In this document: positions 1 to 12,818 of the stretch, one piece after another | How positions within the stretch are numbered: position 1 is the stretch's first letter | Layout: each line of letters opens with the position of its first letter | NCBI GenBank assembly: GCA_963669155.1 | Contig: OZ022581.1 | Coordinates: forward strand, 19,968,197 to 20,032,196 | From: Arbacia lixula | Taxonomy: Eukaryota; Echinodermata; Echinoidea; Arbacioida; Arbaciidae | Reading direction: 5' to 3' | Length of the DNA stretch: 64,000 nt | Program-made: the position numbers and the translations under genes | Notes under the pieces: model-generated | Told to the model about the DNA's origin: nothing | Seen by the model: the letters and a program-made list of their open reading frames with translations, nothing else | Database searches by the model: none

Positions 1-21
1 TTCTCTCATTTTCTTCTGCAG

Positions 22-103
22 AACTGCATCGGACTCGCACCTCGCCGGTCCGTCCCACAGCATGGAGCTGACGCTACGTGAAGATGCAAAAATAATCCTC
101 TAA
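22..103 (+). CDS. Candidate 3'-terminal coding exon of an upstream gene
   Basis: The window opens with an almost pure pyrimidine tract ending in CAG (1-21), a textbook 3' splice site. In the frame beginning at base 23, 26 codons remain open before TAA at 101-103; the peptide begins TASDSHLAGP and ends REDAKIIL. The other two frames stop earlier, at 79-81 (TGA, frame from 22) or within the first 80 bases. No family is recognised and the rest of the gene lies outside the window. The AT-rich DNA that follows would be its 3' UTR, though no clear AATAAA is seen just downstream. The splice site is good but the coding assignment is inference. Confidence 0.35.
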
Positions 104-978
104 AAAATAAGTGCAAACGTATGTGAAGGAGTAGTTTTATATATTTACATGCAACTTACACTGTTCATTCATAATAATGTATACTGTATGAAGTTGCAGT
201 AACACGATATTATCTTCTTGTTATTTAATGGGAGTATGTGTTCGGCAAACTGATAGATGGTTCGATAATTTTCTGCCGTTTGGGAAGCGGATCGATGGCT
301 ATAAACTCTTTCTCAAAGGAGCTGGCCGCACAGTACGATACGGGTTAGACCGGGGTTATCGGCCCATTCCCATTAAAAAAAAATACTTGGAGCAAATCTA
401 TGTCTTTTGTGATTTTGTCTGTTGTTAAGTCTTTTCTTCCACATGCCTTGACACAGAGTTTGCACTTTTCGAGTATTTTGTTTGTGTGTTTTGGAAAAGG
501 AAGAAATCTTACACCTTGCATTTCGGACCGTGCCGCACTGCATACCGAGAGTCCCGTGCATGTCCCATGCCAGCAGCAGTGCTTCACCCCAATATCGTCC
601 ATTATTACCAAACTTTCTTCTAAAAAAATAAACTTTCCCCTGAGAAACTGAACTCCTGATAATCTTGCTAACTGTTATATGCCAGCTGTGTAAATCTGAC
701 AGATGTATTGTCCACGAGGTCTGAATTAGTTCGAAGAGAAAAGTTAATTGAGTACACTGTATTCGCCACTCATGCATTGTGTGCGGTGCAGACGACAGGC
801 AACGGTTGTTTTTCCAAGGTTGCGGCCGTGTGCAAAAATAAAGGTCTTGTGCATGGGATATACAAAACGAAAACGGTCTCTTGCTCCCATTGAACACATG
901 CACCCAGGAGCAGACCATAGCTCCTGGCAGTCTCTGGTCTCTAGGCTATAGGTTTCGGATACCCCTGCCTAAATCGAT
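104..978. other. No gene recognised
   Basis: AT-rich sequence. The frames open here on both strands have no codon pattern or splice borders that support a gene. Part of it may be 3' UTR of the exon at 22-103. Confidence 0.4.
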
Positions 979-1491
979 AGGGTGTCTTCATTAACCCGAT
1001 GTGGGCGAAATAGCGAGCTTGTTCGGATCGGGTTAGCTAACCAGATCACGAAATAGCTAGCTATTTGCATCTTCATTAGCCAGAGCAGGCAAAATAGCGA
1101 GCTATTTGGTCGAGAAAAGTTCCCAAGAAATCTTGGGTTAGATGGAGCTAGCTCGAGCTAGTTCGCGAAAGAGCTCGAGCAAGCTCGGAGCGTCTCTATT
1201 AGCCGAAAATTTTCCGACCCCGGCACGCATCAGCGCGCACGAGGCATTGTTTACGTTAGGTTTTTATACGTGCGTGAATGCGAGCTCACAACCGAAGCCA
1301 CTCGGTCAAGGCCTATTCCCGTCGCACACTACGCATGTGCAAACATCGGGATAATTTATACATCCCGAGTTTCGAGCTTACGTATCCCGAGTTTCGAGCT
1401 AATGAAGACGCGATTGCAACTTCAGGCTAGTTCCCCGGATCAGCAAAATAGCTCGCTAATTCGTCTGATCGGGCTAATGAAGACGCACCTA
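979..1491. mobile_element. Foldback DNA element, TIR GGTGTCTTCATTA family
   Basis: The left end (about 979-1035) reads TAGGGTGTCTTCATTAACCC, then a GCGAAATAGCGAGCT stretch. The right end (about 1438-1491) is its reverse complement with small differences: TAGGTGCGTCTTCATTAGCC, then GAATTAGCGAGCTATTTTG. The interior (1080-1430) has further imperfect inverted pieces built from AGCTAGCTCGAGC-type palindromes. No transposase frame is present, so this is a non-autonomous foldback element or MITE. The target-site duplication is not clear. Superfamily unassigned. Confidence 0.7.
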
Positions 1492-2174
1492 TTGGGAGGG
1501 AAGTTGCATAATTTTCCACGTGGGTTTTCTTTAATTGACCTACAAAGGGACAACATGTCTTTAAAACTCGCACCATTGAATGTCTTACTGCGCACAGACT
1601 GTAGTCACAAATAGCATCTGTGATTGCCATGCTTCAGGGAGAAAAGGAAGCTTTTAATTAGTGCTGGACAGAGCTAGCTGACACTAATGCTATTGTAACT
1701 CATAATAGTCAGAGTACCTCATGATGTTCAGGACAGGCTCACAGTCTTGCAGACATTTGAAGTTAATAACTATCCAGGGTGAATACAAATGTGTTGGGTG
1801 GGTCTTTTTATGACATAGTCACATGTCATACTGTCATTATAAGGTAAGTCAACAATTAGGAAAGAGTTGTATCATACCAAAGGCTATTTTCATCTCTAAA
1901 TGGCAGAAATTTTGCTCATTCTCTGCTTTATGTTCCCCACTTCTATAATTTGATTCAATATGATATTCATTTTGCATTTATTTCATTTGGCACTTCATCA
2001 CAACTCATATTATAATGACGAGAAGAATGTATATGATCAATGTTCTTTCACTGTTTATTCATAGATCTCTTCTTTGCATGGAAAATAACTGCCCCCATCA
2101 TGAACATACCACTGTGGCTTGCTTTCTGATCAACATAGACAATCACTATGGAAGGGACGCACAAACAATTGTTT
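1492..2174. other. No gene recognised
   Basis: AT-rich DNA with no convincing coding exon or repeat structure seen by eye. Confidence 0.4.
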
Positions 2175-2430
2175 CGTTTGATAAAATATCACAATAGTTT
2201 TTAGAGTTGCATGATGTCCCCATTACAACAATACTTCATAGCTACAAGAAGAACATTTGAAGCATCTTTACTGAACCTGTATGATGTCCCTATCACAATT
2301 TTTTTTTTTTTTCGTTTGATAAAATATCACAACAGTTTTAAGAGTTGCATGATGTCCCCATTACAACAATACTTTATTTCTACAAGAAATACATTTGAAG
2401 TATCTTCAGTGAAGCTGATGCTTGGTGTTT
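2175..2430 (+). repeat. Two-copy tandem duplication, ~138 bp period
   Basis: A block containing CGTTTGATAAAATATCACAA, a GCATGATGTCCCCATTACAA segment and an ACATTTGAAG segment occurs at 2175-2310 and again at 2312-2430. A T-run sits at the junction. The copies differ by scattered substitutions, so the duplication is not very recent. A shorter third echo (ATGATGTCCCTATCACAA) sits at the end of copy 1. Confidence 0.8.
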
Positions 2431-2989
2431 TGGTTGCCAATTTCCATGATAAGCCCAGTGTGGTCGAGACAGCGGGTCCAACTATTAGACATCAAGGCTG
2501 AGATGGAAAGGATTCCCATACTAGTATGCCCAGACCAAAGGGAATGACCCCTACATGTATTACATGACTTCCACCATGTATTACAGAGTGCTTGAATCAT
2601 GGGGGAAATCTCAAGGAAGTTAAAGCCAAAATCCTTCAAGGAGGGGGGGGGGTGGACTTCCACGTCTCCCCCCCCCCCCTTTCTTATCTTATTTTACTGA
2701 AAATGAGCCAGGAATATGACGTACAGTATTTACTCTGCCTTTCCGCCGGGGTTTATGAGTTGCCATATCTCCATGGCGACATAATGAGATTAACCCACAG
2801 CATGTTCAGTGATACTTCCTTCATATTTCTTATACATTTTGAAAGGAAAATATTCTATAATTATTGCAATAGAGGTTTTCAGTACAAAATATGATCAACT
2901 TTGTGGTTTTAGGATTGCATTTGTATCAATCTTAAATATTCATGCATTAGGGTCTGACTCTATCAATAAGCTTTCAATAAGGCGGCGTC

Positions 2990-3093
2990 CTTCCTTGCTG
3001 CTACTCACTCACTTTTAATCTATTTATATATGTGTATTTGTTGTAATTGTTTTATTTCTATCCAGTGAGTAAAATAAATAAACTTGAACTTGA
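2990..3093 (+). repeat. LINE-like 3' tail (AATAAACTTGAACTTG)
   Basis: The AT-rich stretch ends in AGTGAGTAAAATAAATAAAC followed by a TTGAACTTGAA repeat. Very similar ends occur at 22530-22612 and 28540-28622 on the same strand and at 32647-32950 on the opposite strand. The recurrent AATAAA plus TTGAAC-type tail is typical of CR1/L2-like LINE 3' ends and their dead-on-arrival copies. No coding part remains attached. Confidence 0.55.
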
Positions 3094-3699
3094 AATTTGT
3101 TAGTTTGTCATCTTGTGTTGCAGTAACAAGTTGCATTGTTTATTGATTGACATTAGGTCACAGAATGTTTGTGCAACACTTTACATGTTCTTTCTTGCAT
3201 TACGGGTCTCAATCACCCTCAGCCCCCCATTCAATATTTTCACTGCTCTTATTACAAAGTCTTTCAATAATCAAAGGGTAGTTGTGTCAAACCCAGCTTG
3301 ATCAAAAGGCAGTCACTAAGCTAGGCTTGTCTGTTGCAAAAGAATTGGCTAATCCTCGGTGTGATATGACAACACACACAAGTTAACAAACTCAATCCCA
3401 TGCTTCCTTAAGACACAAACAACTCCCACTTGGTGCGGCCAATCATGTTTGTTTGCCCAACATATCCCTTCTAATTTCCTGGCTTCCTTCGTTCACACTG
3501 CCCACCACTTTCTCCCTCTCTCTGAGACCCCATGGAGAGGGCAGGATGTCAGCAGGACTGTCCTAACAGAGTTACCTCCCTATTACGATCACTTCTGGTG
3601 ATTTAATCTACCGAAATTATTTAATTCATCCTCAATTTTGTGGCAATAAACCAATAGGCCGTTTTTCAGAACTGTCCAGTAATCTTAAAGCAAGAAAAC

Positions 3700-3990
3700 T
3701 GTGGCGGTGCTGTGGTATAGCGGTAATTAAATGTGAATGAAGAACTCAAGGTCCTAGGTGCAGATCCCCCCCCCCCCCCCCCCCAGGCGCTTGAGACATG
3801 TAAGTCCTCAGGCAAGATACTTCATTCACATTGCTGCTCTCCACCCAAAAGTATTTTTCAGTACTTGCTTTGAAGACCTAAAGCAAGCAAAGTGGAAGCA
3901 TCATGGTAATGTGGTCATGAAATCTGAAAGATGATATCAAGGTCCCAGGTTCATTTTCACAAATCAATCACTTTTGTCATTCTTGGTTAA
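3700..3990 (+). mobile_element. tRNA-derived SINE-like repeat, possibly dimeric
   Basis: Two tRNA-like modules follow each other. The first (3700-3770) has an A-box-like TGGTATAGCGG and a B-box-like GGTGCAGATCC that runs into a C-tract. The second (3893-3965) has ATGGTAATGTGG and AGGTCCCAGGTTCA. Neither folds into a good cloverleaf by eye, so these are not functional tRNA genes. RNA polymerase III promoter boxes spaced like this are the hallmark of SINEs. Family unassigned. Confidence 0.5.
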
Positions 3991-6766
3991 ATGTACTCAA
4001 ATCAGTGGCTCTAAGTTTTCTGCTTTTATTGTCTTAACAAACTTTTCATTGAAGTGATCTAACCCTTTAATCTTTCATCTTTCATCTTTAATCTGTCTGT
4101 TGTTATCCGTCTTGTAGTTAATTGTCATCAGTTTCTTCAAAATAATAAGTGTGTTGTGTTCAAAGCCTATACTGAATATCTCATCTTTTTAGCACAGTCA
4201 CTCTCATTCACAAATATAACTTTAAAATTTCCAAAGAGGGCAGTATTTGTAAAACAGTTATTTGATTCATTGAATCAGTGCCAAATAACTGAGAGGCTTG
4301 GAATGACGTGAACACAGACTGGATTTATTTACACGTTCACAGGTTTCTTTCAGTGAGTAGAAGTATCCTGGCTGAACCCTCTGAATATTTTTCACAGGGA
4401 TAATCTTATAAAATAATACAATTATAATAACAACAAATTTGAATTACATATAAGTTAAAGTATGGGAAATACATGTACAGTACATGCATTGGAAATTCAG
4501 ATCATTTGATGGTATGATAGGGTACAATCCACCCTCAAATTAGCAACTTTTCTGATATCATGCATGTGTATGAAAAAGAAAAGGTTCTAAGGCTATGTGT
4601 AACTTATACGAAAACATCAATTTGATATTCTGGCAGATTTAATGGGCCATTTTGGTTTTAAAGTATGGCCAGAAGTAAAATGAAAGCTCAGTAAAGCACT
4701 CCCTCCCCAACAAAATTGTTAGCTGCAGTCCATTCAAAAAGAATAAAATTGACATCTCCCATTTCAAGTTATTAAATACACTAAAAAGACATTAAGCAAG
4801 TAGCACAGCATGTCATTCAATCCAAGTCTTTCATGAAGCTTAAACAGCTCCCTCTTTTAAGAAGGGTGGAATGGGACATACTCATAGACTTTGCGTCGCA
4901 CTGTTACCACATTTGATACTATAAATCCCACTTTAACTTCAATAGGGTATAATGCATTTCTGGTACATGGATCAGGTTATCCATTTCATGAAATCAGGCT
5001 CAAAGAATAGCCCCAAAAACTAATGTGTAATGCTTTCCCTGGTAGAAGTGTATTGTTTAAATTTGTATTAATGGAACATTGGTTATTGCCATTTCAATTG
5101 CTGATATAACAATTATGAACCTTAAGTATTACACATACTCGATGAAAATACAATGCAGGTACCTTGATATACATTTTCCTTTCAAATTATAAACAAGCTT
5201 GTAAAACTATGCTATGAATGTTAATCATCCTTATTTTTAATGAGTACTGGAAACTGAAATTGGCAAGAAAATGGAGATTTTTGTTATTGGCCATTAACAA
5301 CTTTTGGTATCACACAGAAATGTGGACAGAGTCGAGCACTTGAACTGGCACACAATTTATTCTCTATCTCTTATCAAATCAACACTTTGCTCATGACTTG
5401 ATTTGTAAGACCAAAATACAATCCCAAACAGCACACACCCAATCTAACACATCTCACAATAAACAGACCTCGTCTTATCTCTGTCTCGTTCCCTCAATCA
5501 AATCAGAAAGTTAGCAAGATTGAGATTAAAAGAAAACTGTATTATGTTAATTTACAATGTGTCCAATAACATTGTGTTAAGAAAATTAACTTGAACAATG
5601 ATCTAGATGCAGCTGTTTCAGTACAACTAAAGACACAATGCTATGGCAGTGCTATTAAATCAGTCCACAAAAAGGACATGTTGGCATGGACCTGTCAACA
5701 CCCTCAACACCCCAAATGCAATTTTAAAATATCCTCACATTATTTGCACATTGGACGTTACAGTACATTATATGTAGTCCAAAGAGGAAAGCCGTTTTTC
5801 AGGTCAAAAATACAATTTTGTAAGAACCATGTTTAATGGAAGAAAATATTGTAGAAGAACTTCCCTCCCAAAACTAAGTCTTCATGTACCACACATCTAT
5901 CTATTCACAAATAATCAATATATTCCTAAGCCTTCAAAATGTGTCAGTATCATTTTCTCCTCCTTCTCCTCCTCCTCCTTCTTCTCCATCTTCTCCTTCT
6001 CCTCCTTCTCCTCTTGGTATTCTATCTCTCTTTCTTTTTCAATCTCTTTCTCTGTCTTTTTATCCTTCATTTCCGGAAATGTGTTACCTTTCCTTCTCTC
6101 TTTCTTAACCTGTTTCTCATTCTTCCATGTCAACTTTTGGGGGAAAGAGTTTATTCTGCCTTTATCACCTGTTTAAGAACCATGACTCAAGTGGGAGTCA
6201 ATTCTAAAAATTAAATAAACTTGGGACTCCTAAAATGTCATTCACTCAACCTCTCTTAATCAGAAAGAATGAGGCACCATTACTAACTGTTTAGCGTGTT
6301 TCATCCCAATTCCAAAACAGCCAAACTGAAAATCACAATGTATTTCCTCTAGGACCTCTTCCCTTCATAAAACACACATCACAAAAAGACCACTTTGAAG
6401 TATAAGCCAATTCAAACACAATATATCAATCTATCTGTCATATTCAATTTCAAACTATTGTTATTTCAGTGGTGTTTTTTTTATATGGAAGCAATTACAA
6501 AATAAAACAATTTCAATTTTAGCTTGGCCTTTCATGAATCAAGAAATACACAAACAATGTGTTATGGTATTCAATAAGATCAAAAATCCTGTTAATGAAA
6601 CAGCTGATCGTGGTGTCTACTTCCAGAATAGAAAGATGGCCAGTGATGCTTTGCGAAAAAAACAATGGTGTAAGCAGTAAATAGAGAGTCTATTCATCAA
6701 GCCAATAATGTAAATTCTCCTGCTTTAATTGCACTGTTCTCCCTTAGACCCACACAGTATGTACAA

Positions 6767-6819
<53 letters not shown>

Positions 6820-7587
6820 GGGGGGGGGGAATGAAGGAGGGGGCCAGCATTACTATAGGAAGGGGGAAGGGATGTGAGGTCATGGTCAAAACCAAATGTG
6901 ATCTGATAATCTCTTGGTGTTGAGAAAAATGCAAATGATCTTAAGGGATACTAGCTTGGCTTCCAGGCTGTTGAGTATTGTGTCTCCTTCTATCAAAGAA
7001 ATGGCACCAGTCACACCTTCCTTGATCTACGCTAGTGCTGAAGGTAGTCAAAAGATGGGTTTAGCTTCACGATAAGGGCTGCACATTCAAATAATAGCGG
7101 TTTAAATTAGTGACCTCGAAAGAGACATTTTTGTTATTTTGTGAGGGCTAAATTGCCCTGATAATTTTTCACTGAATTCTAAATTATACACAATGCATGT
7201 GCACACTATAGATTAGAGAGGACCATGAATGTACATGTACTGTTTACATGATACGGAAGAAGAGGGGGGGGGGATGTTTTTTGCATTGCAGGGGGCTAAG
7301 TCCCCTCTGTCACTTGCCTGCCCTTCTGCTGACGTGAAACATGAATGACTCATGATCCAAGTGTCTTGAGGGTGTAGGGAGGCTGTTGTGAAGGAAAGCG
7401 GTGTTTGGGTGTGTTGATGACTGTACAATTAGTACACATCAAGTCATCCCTAGTTGGCAGGTTATTTTCTGCTCTCTGCGGTCCAGCAGTGGTAAGTGGA
7501 AACCGCCACCCAAGCACATTACACAGGGGCTCACAGAGATGTAACCCCTTCAATGCATTAAAGAGCCCCTGTTAATAGCAAAAGTGC
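3991..7587. other. Non-coding stretch with dispersed repeats
   Basis: No exon with matching splice sites is convincing here. 4905-5020 is a diverged relative of 8005-8090 (shared TATAATG.ATTTC and AGAATAGCCC/AGAAGCCC segments). 5945-6020 is a CTCCTTCTCC-rich low-complexity tract whose complement reads as a Glu/Lys-rich peptide. If the ENTR1-like gene continues leftward, this stretch could hold its later exons, but none was identified. Confidence 0.4.
6768..6833 (+). repeat. (TG)n microsatellite followed by a G-run
   Basis: About 22 TG units end in GGGTGGGG and a G-run. Frames across it translate as alternating Cys-Val or Thr-His and are not genes. Confidence 0.95.
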
Positions 7588-7990
7588 CCCTGGACTGCTT
7601 CACCAAACAAGCTACTATGTGCTAAAAAAACAACTTATGGCACTTTTTAAAAATGATATCAACTCAATTACAACTTAAATCAAGCTGAAATTGACAACAT
7701 CTGACAAAGCAACTTTATGCATGAATGGGCACCTGTTCTTGTGCTAAATCAGATTCCTGATGATTTTGATTCCCATCAGCTAAAGCGGAAATTTAACATT
7801 ATTTTGCTAACAAGCAACTGAATACTTAAGTTCATGATTGTCAAATTTGATTGGAATTGTTGGAAATTTACTCCCACTATGTTAAAACAGGAACAAATTG
7901 AGGTAAATCTAATAAGGCACGAGAACAGGTAACCAGTCATGTGTTAAGTCGTTGTAGCTTACGGACAGCTTAGTGAAACACCCCACTGTT
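7588..7990. mobile_element. Foldback MITE, ~400 bp
   Basis: The left end (CTGCTTCACCAAACAAGCTA) pairs with the right end (7950-7990; its complement reads GTGTTTCACTAAGCTGTCCG). An inner pair, CACCTGTTCTTGTGC at about 7727 and GCACGAGAACAGGT at about 7919, continues the inverted arms. The interior is AT-rich with no coding capacity. Superfamily not determined. Confidence 0.6.
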
Positions 7991-9528
7991 AGTTTTCCCC
8001 CTCAATACGCTATAATGTATTTCAGGGTTCAGGATGTTTGGTTCATGACTTTAGGCTGAAGGAGAAGCCCACAAATAAAACAGTACAAAGAATTTAAATT
8101 TCGAATTTTATCAAATTAATTAGCAATTATTATCATTACTTATTGATATCTTATTTTTATTTCTTTTGAGGGGGGTTGGGTGGGTGGGGCTCTGCATAAT
8201 AGATGCAACCATTATCAGCATCATGCTATCATACCTTGTTTACCCATGAGTAAGTTTCTGACTAATAATAACTAATAATAATGATGATAATTAATTAAGT
8301 TCTAATGGGACTGACACATTTTGCTCAACCACTCCCTCCTTTCCATAAAGCCAGCGGGACTTCAGTGTAAAATAGTGCTAACTGAGAAAGATTTATCTAT
8401 TAATCTGCACTTCACAGGAGATATTTAGAAACATATCATCAAACCATCTCGAAATCACTTACATACATGTATCAAACAACATGAACAAAATATGGACTTA
8501 TACAGGACTATGCTCACTAAGAAAGGGACTCATTGTAAATTCAGCCATTGGAGAGTCTATCTTCTTTTTCTTGATTTCAAAAATAAAATTGTACCACAAA
8601 GTTACACACTGACAACATTCATGCGCATAAGTTTGAATTACTCGTAAATGATCCAGTAATCCTGTTGTAAGGGTGTTACTGGTTGCCAAGAAAGTGACAA
8701 TTGACAGTTGAGTCATCGCAGAGTCTCGACTCAAGCCCATTAACCTGACAATGAGCATTTACATGGGTACACAATATGAGTGAGGGTACATGTAATTCTG
8801 GAATAGTGGAACACTTGCGGGACATATAAAAAATTACTTGAGGCTATATTTCAAGCATAATGTCATGAAAGAAATGTACTGAAGCCCGCTGCGCATTATA
8901 CACTATATGATAAATATTTCACAGGGGTTGTTTGGTTATTGACAGAGATCTCTATTTTCATACACATTAGGGTCTATGCCCCAGTGTATTTCTGTGGACT
9001 ACAGGCTGCCAAGTTGCCCTTCTCCTTCCCTGGCAGTTTTTGTGCATGCATCCAAGCCATGCTTCTGAGTTCTGCTACATGCTGTTTTGTACTGAAATGC
9101 TGAATAAGAAAATAAATAATAATAATGGGGGCTGTACGCATAGAAAGTAGCAATTGATTGTGCTAGCTTTTTGCTTGAATCAGTAAGCATACCCCTCATT
9201 AAGCCAGTGTCTCAACTCTCCATACCACATCTAACACCACCCCATGATGTGTTACGCAGCCAGCCAGATTTGGATTTTGTTTGTAGTCAAGTCCACTTTA
9301 GGTCTAGTGTACGAGAGTATGATACCAGAATCGGACATGACTGGGCAGAAAATCTGGTTGTCGCTGTGTGGTGCATTATGGGACAGGCGGGGACAGCTAT
9401 CCCCTATATGGAGAATTGAGGTTGTGCCGACAGACTAGAGAGAATACAAGAAAACAGAAAGTATGAGAGGAGAGGTAGAAGAACAAACGGAAGAAAAAAA
9501 GGAGAATGAGATTTTAAGAATAACTTAC
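7991..9528. other. No gene recognised
   Basis: Non-coding sequence just downstream (in gene orientation) of the ENTR1-like exon at 9529-9668. It is presumably intron of that gene. No further exon was identified. Confidence 0.35.
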
Positions 9529-9668
9529 CCAGTCTTCTTCCTCCATGCCGGAACTATCCAGCTGCTCCCTGGATGAATAGTAGACGGCTTTCCTCTTCTC
9601 CTTCTTGATGAAGGATTTGAAGGAGAATGGGTTCTTGCCATCTTTACCAGGCTCTTCTGTGGGGGACT
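9529..9668 (-). CDS. ENTR1/SDCCAG3-like protein, third recognised exon
   Basis: On the minus strand this exon has a strong acceptor (TTTTGCCCTCCAG) and a strong donor (GACTGG|GTAAGT). It is 140 nt: two bases completing a codon, then 46 codons, ending in phase 0. The peptide contains NPFSFKSFIKKEKRKAV and ends in an acidic GMEEEDW. Human ENTR1 has an NPFSFREF motif followed by a Glu/Asp-rich segment ending in Trp, which is the basis for the assignment. ENTR1 is a coiled-coil endosomal adaptor involved in endosome-to-plasma-membrane trafficking and cytokinesis; the coiled-coil exons are not visible here. Entry phase matches the exit phases of both 14652-14874 and 14923-15073. Exon reality is near certain; the family name is moderately supported. 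Confidence 0.72.
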
Positions 9669-10243
9669 CTGGAGGGCAAAAATAGAGAACGGAAAACTTT
9701 AATAATCTTTGATTGTATCTGTGGAGATTCTGAATAAATGATATGATGGAAAAGTCACATTCTTCGTACTATTTTTAATTCATGTTGAGGATTCTGCAAA
9801 TGACCGGATCTAGCAAGGTCAAACAACCTTAGCACATCTACCTGTTGTCATTTCTGCACATGACAGAATAGTAAAGTCATACAATTTTTAATAGCACTTA
9901 TGATGTAACTATTAACTCTTTGTGCGTTCACCTGTGAACCCCTGTGCGTTGCATTAATTTGAGTGTGCGCATATTCCAATGAACTCTTGTCGGAGTAGTA
10001 GCTTTCAAGGGCTATAAGATTGTCATGAGGAAAAATAGGGTACATATAAAATATAGAGAATTTCATGGGCTTTCCACTCATATGTATTTTGTCTGGCAGT
10101 TGAGGAGCTGCTGTATCACAGGGCTTTACTTGTGCAGAACATTTGAAAAAAAATGTCAATGTTTTCAGTAGTGCTAATGTAAATGATATGTTGGACTCTT
10201 CATTTGCTGTAAATTGCAGGGAAATTATTACAGTTATTTTGCT

Positions 10244-10596
10244 AAGACCATGACCTTTTTATTGATATCAAAATCAATAAGTTTTGAAAAGAAGAAAGTT
10301 CGATGCGGGAAGTGCATAGAAAAGCCTGTATGGCCAAGAATTTGGCTTGATTAGGACTCTAGGAGCTCTTTGTGTTGTAATACAAAGAGATCGCCTACAA
10401 TGCGTACATGTACACGCACCCACTAAGGCCATGACCTTTCTATTGATATCAAAATCAATAAGTTTTGAAAAGAAGAAAGTTCGATACAGGATGTGCATAG
10501 AAAAGCCTGTATGGCCAAGAATTTGGCTTGGTTAGGACTCTAGGTGTTGTAGTACAAAGAGATCGCCTACAATGCGTACATGTACACACACGCACA
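10244..10596 (+). repeat. Two-copy tandem duplication, ~180 bp unit
   Basis: Copy 1 (10244-10421) and copy 2 (10422-10596) share TTGATATCAAAATCAATAAG, GCCTGTATGGCCAAGAATTT and GATCGCCTACAATGCGTACA. Copy 2 lacks about 10 bases near the GGAGCTCTTTG segment. High identity suggests a recent duplication. It lies in the presumed intron between 9668 and 14652. Confidence 0.88.
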
Positions 10597-12017
10597 TAAT
10601 CACAGTACAATAACAAGGAACTTGTATGATTTTCTTCTGTACTGTTATAGCCTAACATATTTACACATCATTTGTTGTTGTTTTCCATATACATGCAATC
10701 CATAATAACCCAGACTTGTGTACAGGAGAATACATTGTCAAAAAGGAAGTGCTTGTGTGTATGATGACAAGATGGAAAAATACCGCAACAAAATGATCAA
10801 AATTCTCCGGAATCTTCTATGTAACCCTATGCTGCAACCCGAACGAGCGGAAAGCCTATTACAGTGACGATCGCGAGCAATAGTACCGAACAGTGGTACG
10901 GTTTGCAGTACACACATATTTCCATTTCCATTCACCTATGTGTGTTCTGTGCAAAATTGCGAACGAAACGTGTCCATGGTTGTACATTGATGCGAACGAA
11001 ACGTACAAAGAGTTAAGGATCTGTTCAGCAAATGAAAGGATAGCAATGCCAACTTTACCTGAATGATTTCACTAGGATGTGCATCAAATGAAAGTACATG
11101 TAGGTGCAGATGACAATACGTTCGTAAAAATTAGTTTATTTCAATAAAGGTATAAAAATGTCTCATTTTGTGATATCTAATTCTAGAAGGCTAGCCAATT
11201 TCATACATCATATTTTTTTTGTTATTTTTTTAAAGTTTATTGGACAGGATTGTCAGCCCAGCTACAACACTACACCTTTTGTAACATGAATACAATGACC
11301 AATGGCAAACTTGTGTGCAGAACAAATGCACGGTGCATGCAATCGCATGTTGCTCAATGCTTAAGACTGTTGATTAATAAAAAAAAATGATATTTGGGAA
11401 AAAGTTAAAATATAGGAATGTGGTAATCTAAATCTCATGACATTATTGTGCTTGGAATCTTAAACATGTCTCTTGGAGCACTCTGAGTGACTTTGTATAC
11501 ATTAATAATATAACATTAATGTTGATTGCATGCAATGTTGTACTAGTATACACTGTACGCAAACTCCAGCCTATCTAGTCAACACGCAACAATCAAAACA
11601 ATTAAAATCAGACTCAATTACTGTACACACAAACAATTTGATCACCCAGGATTCTGCTGCACATGAAATGAATACGGACAAGCTTGGATACTGTCACCTG
11701 ATAACCAGGAGATTACATTGCCAATACTTGCACAGCTCAGTAGGATTGTGTTCCTATACTTCTTGTGTTGACAGAGAGTTAAAGGTTGAACACTCTGTCA
11801 TGTACAGTATATAACTGCAGGGAATAATTTTCCTGGTGTAGCGATGCAATTTGCTTCATGTTTTGGTCAGATTGCTCCAGAGTCACAGATGTGTACAATA
11901 AAAGTCATTGGTAATTGGTCTGCACACTAATTTCTCCCACATACAAGAAGTCTGTTAATTGGAATTGCTCAACAAATTGTAAGTCCTAAATTATTCCCTG
12001 AAATGCATTGATCTGTA

Positions 12018-12181
12018 GGGCATTTCATGAAAGTTGTCAGCACTGACGAAATAGTCAGTGCTGACAATTTCAGCAAAATCCTCAGTTTTGATTGGCTGAG
12101 AGGCACTAGCCTCTGACTGTTACTATGGTAACTGTCGGAGAAAGACAACTTGTCAGAGCTGACAACATTCATGAAATGCCC
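12018..12181. mobile_element. Short MITE, TIR GGGCATTTCATGAA
   Basis: The element begins GGGCATTTCATGAAAGTTGT and ends with the inverse (ACAACATTCATGAAATGCCC). Inside, GTCAGCACTGAC.. and GTCAGTGCTGAC form a second hairpin. It is 164 bp with no coding capacity. The flank adds C-runs at the right, so the target-site duplication is ambiguous. Confidence 0.8.
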
Positions 12182-12593
12182 CCCAGAACATTACTGAAAT
12201 ATTTGACTTTTACAAACACATAATGAAAAAAACAAACATACGAAACACAAGATAAACACACATGTCCATGTTCAGTGTACAATGTAAGCTACTGCTTTAA
12301 ATTTTTCACAGTGTAAAACACTGGCTTCCAGGCATTTTGGACTAGTTTGTAATCTAAACGTGACAATGAACAGATCTTGCTGCAGTGCTCAGACTACTAA
12401 AATGTAACTCTTCTTCTTCTCTGACTCATTCTGGAGAGGAGAATTGGTCTTGTTATTGTACAAAGTAGCTATCTGACATTCTGACATTCTGTCCTTCCAC
12501 TGTGCATGAAAACATTTCTGGTGACCACCCTGCTTGGTAATACCAGATCTGAATGTTTGTACTTTCTTTAGTTTGGATAAGTATACCAATGTA

Positions 12594-12818
12594 CACTACA
12601 GCTCAAAGGAATTGGCATAGGGAAAGGGAAAGGGAAGAAAGGGAAGGGGCTGCAGTTTTAAACCATGGTATATTTTGTCCACTTTAGCATGTCACACTAT
12701 GCTTTAGCCTAAAAAGCATCATGTTTCATGCTGAACTGGACAAATTATACTGCAGTTTAAAACAGCGGCTCCTTCCCTTTCTACCCTTTCCCTATGCCAA
12801 TTCCTTTGAGCTGCAGTG
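12594..12818. mobile_element. Tc1/mariner-type MITE flanked by TA
   Basis: Left end: TA then CACTACAGCTCAAAGGAATT. Right end: AATTCCTTTGAGCTGCAGTG then TA. The arms continue inward with GGCATAGGGAAAGGG and its complement, then GCAGTTTTAAA/TTTAAAACAGC, so nearly the whole 225 bp folds into a hairpin. TA target duplication and CAC..GTG termini fit the Tc1/mariner superfamily. Non-autonomous. Confidence 0.82.

Noticed and set aside
5915-6133. Glu/Lys-rich minus-strand frame as a coiled-coil exon of the ENTR1-like gene
   Set aside because: The residues come from a CTCCTT low-complexity tract; no heptad pattern or matching splice phases.
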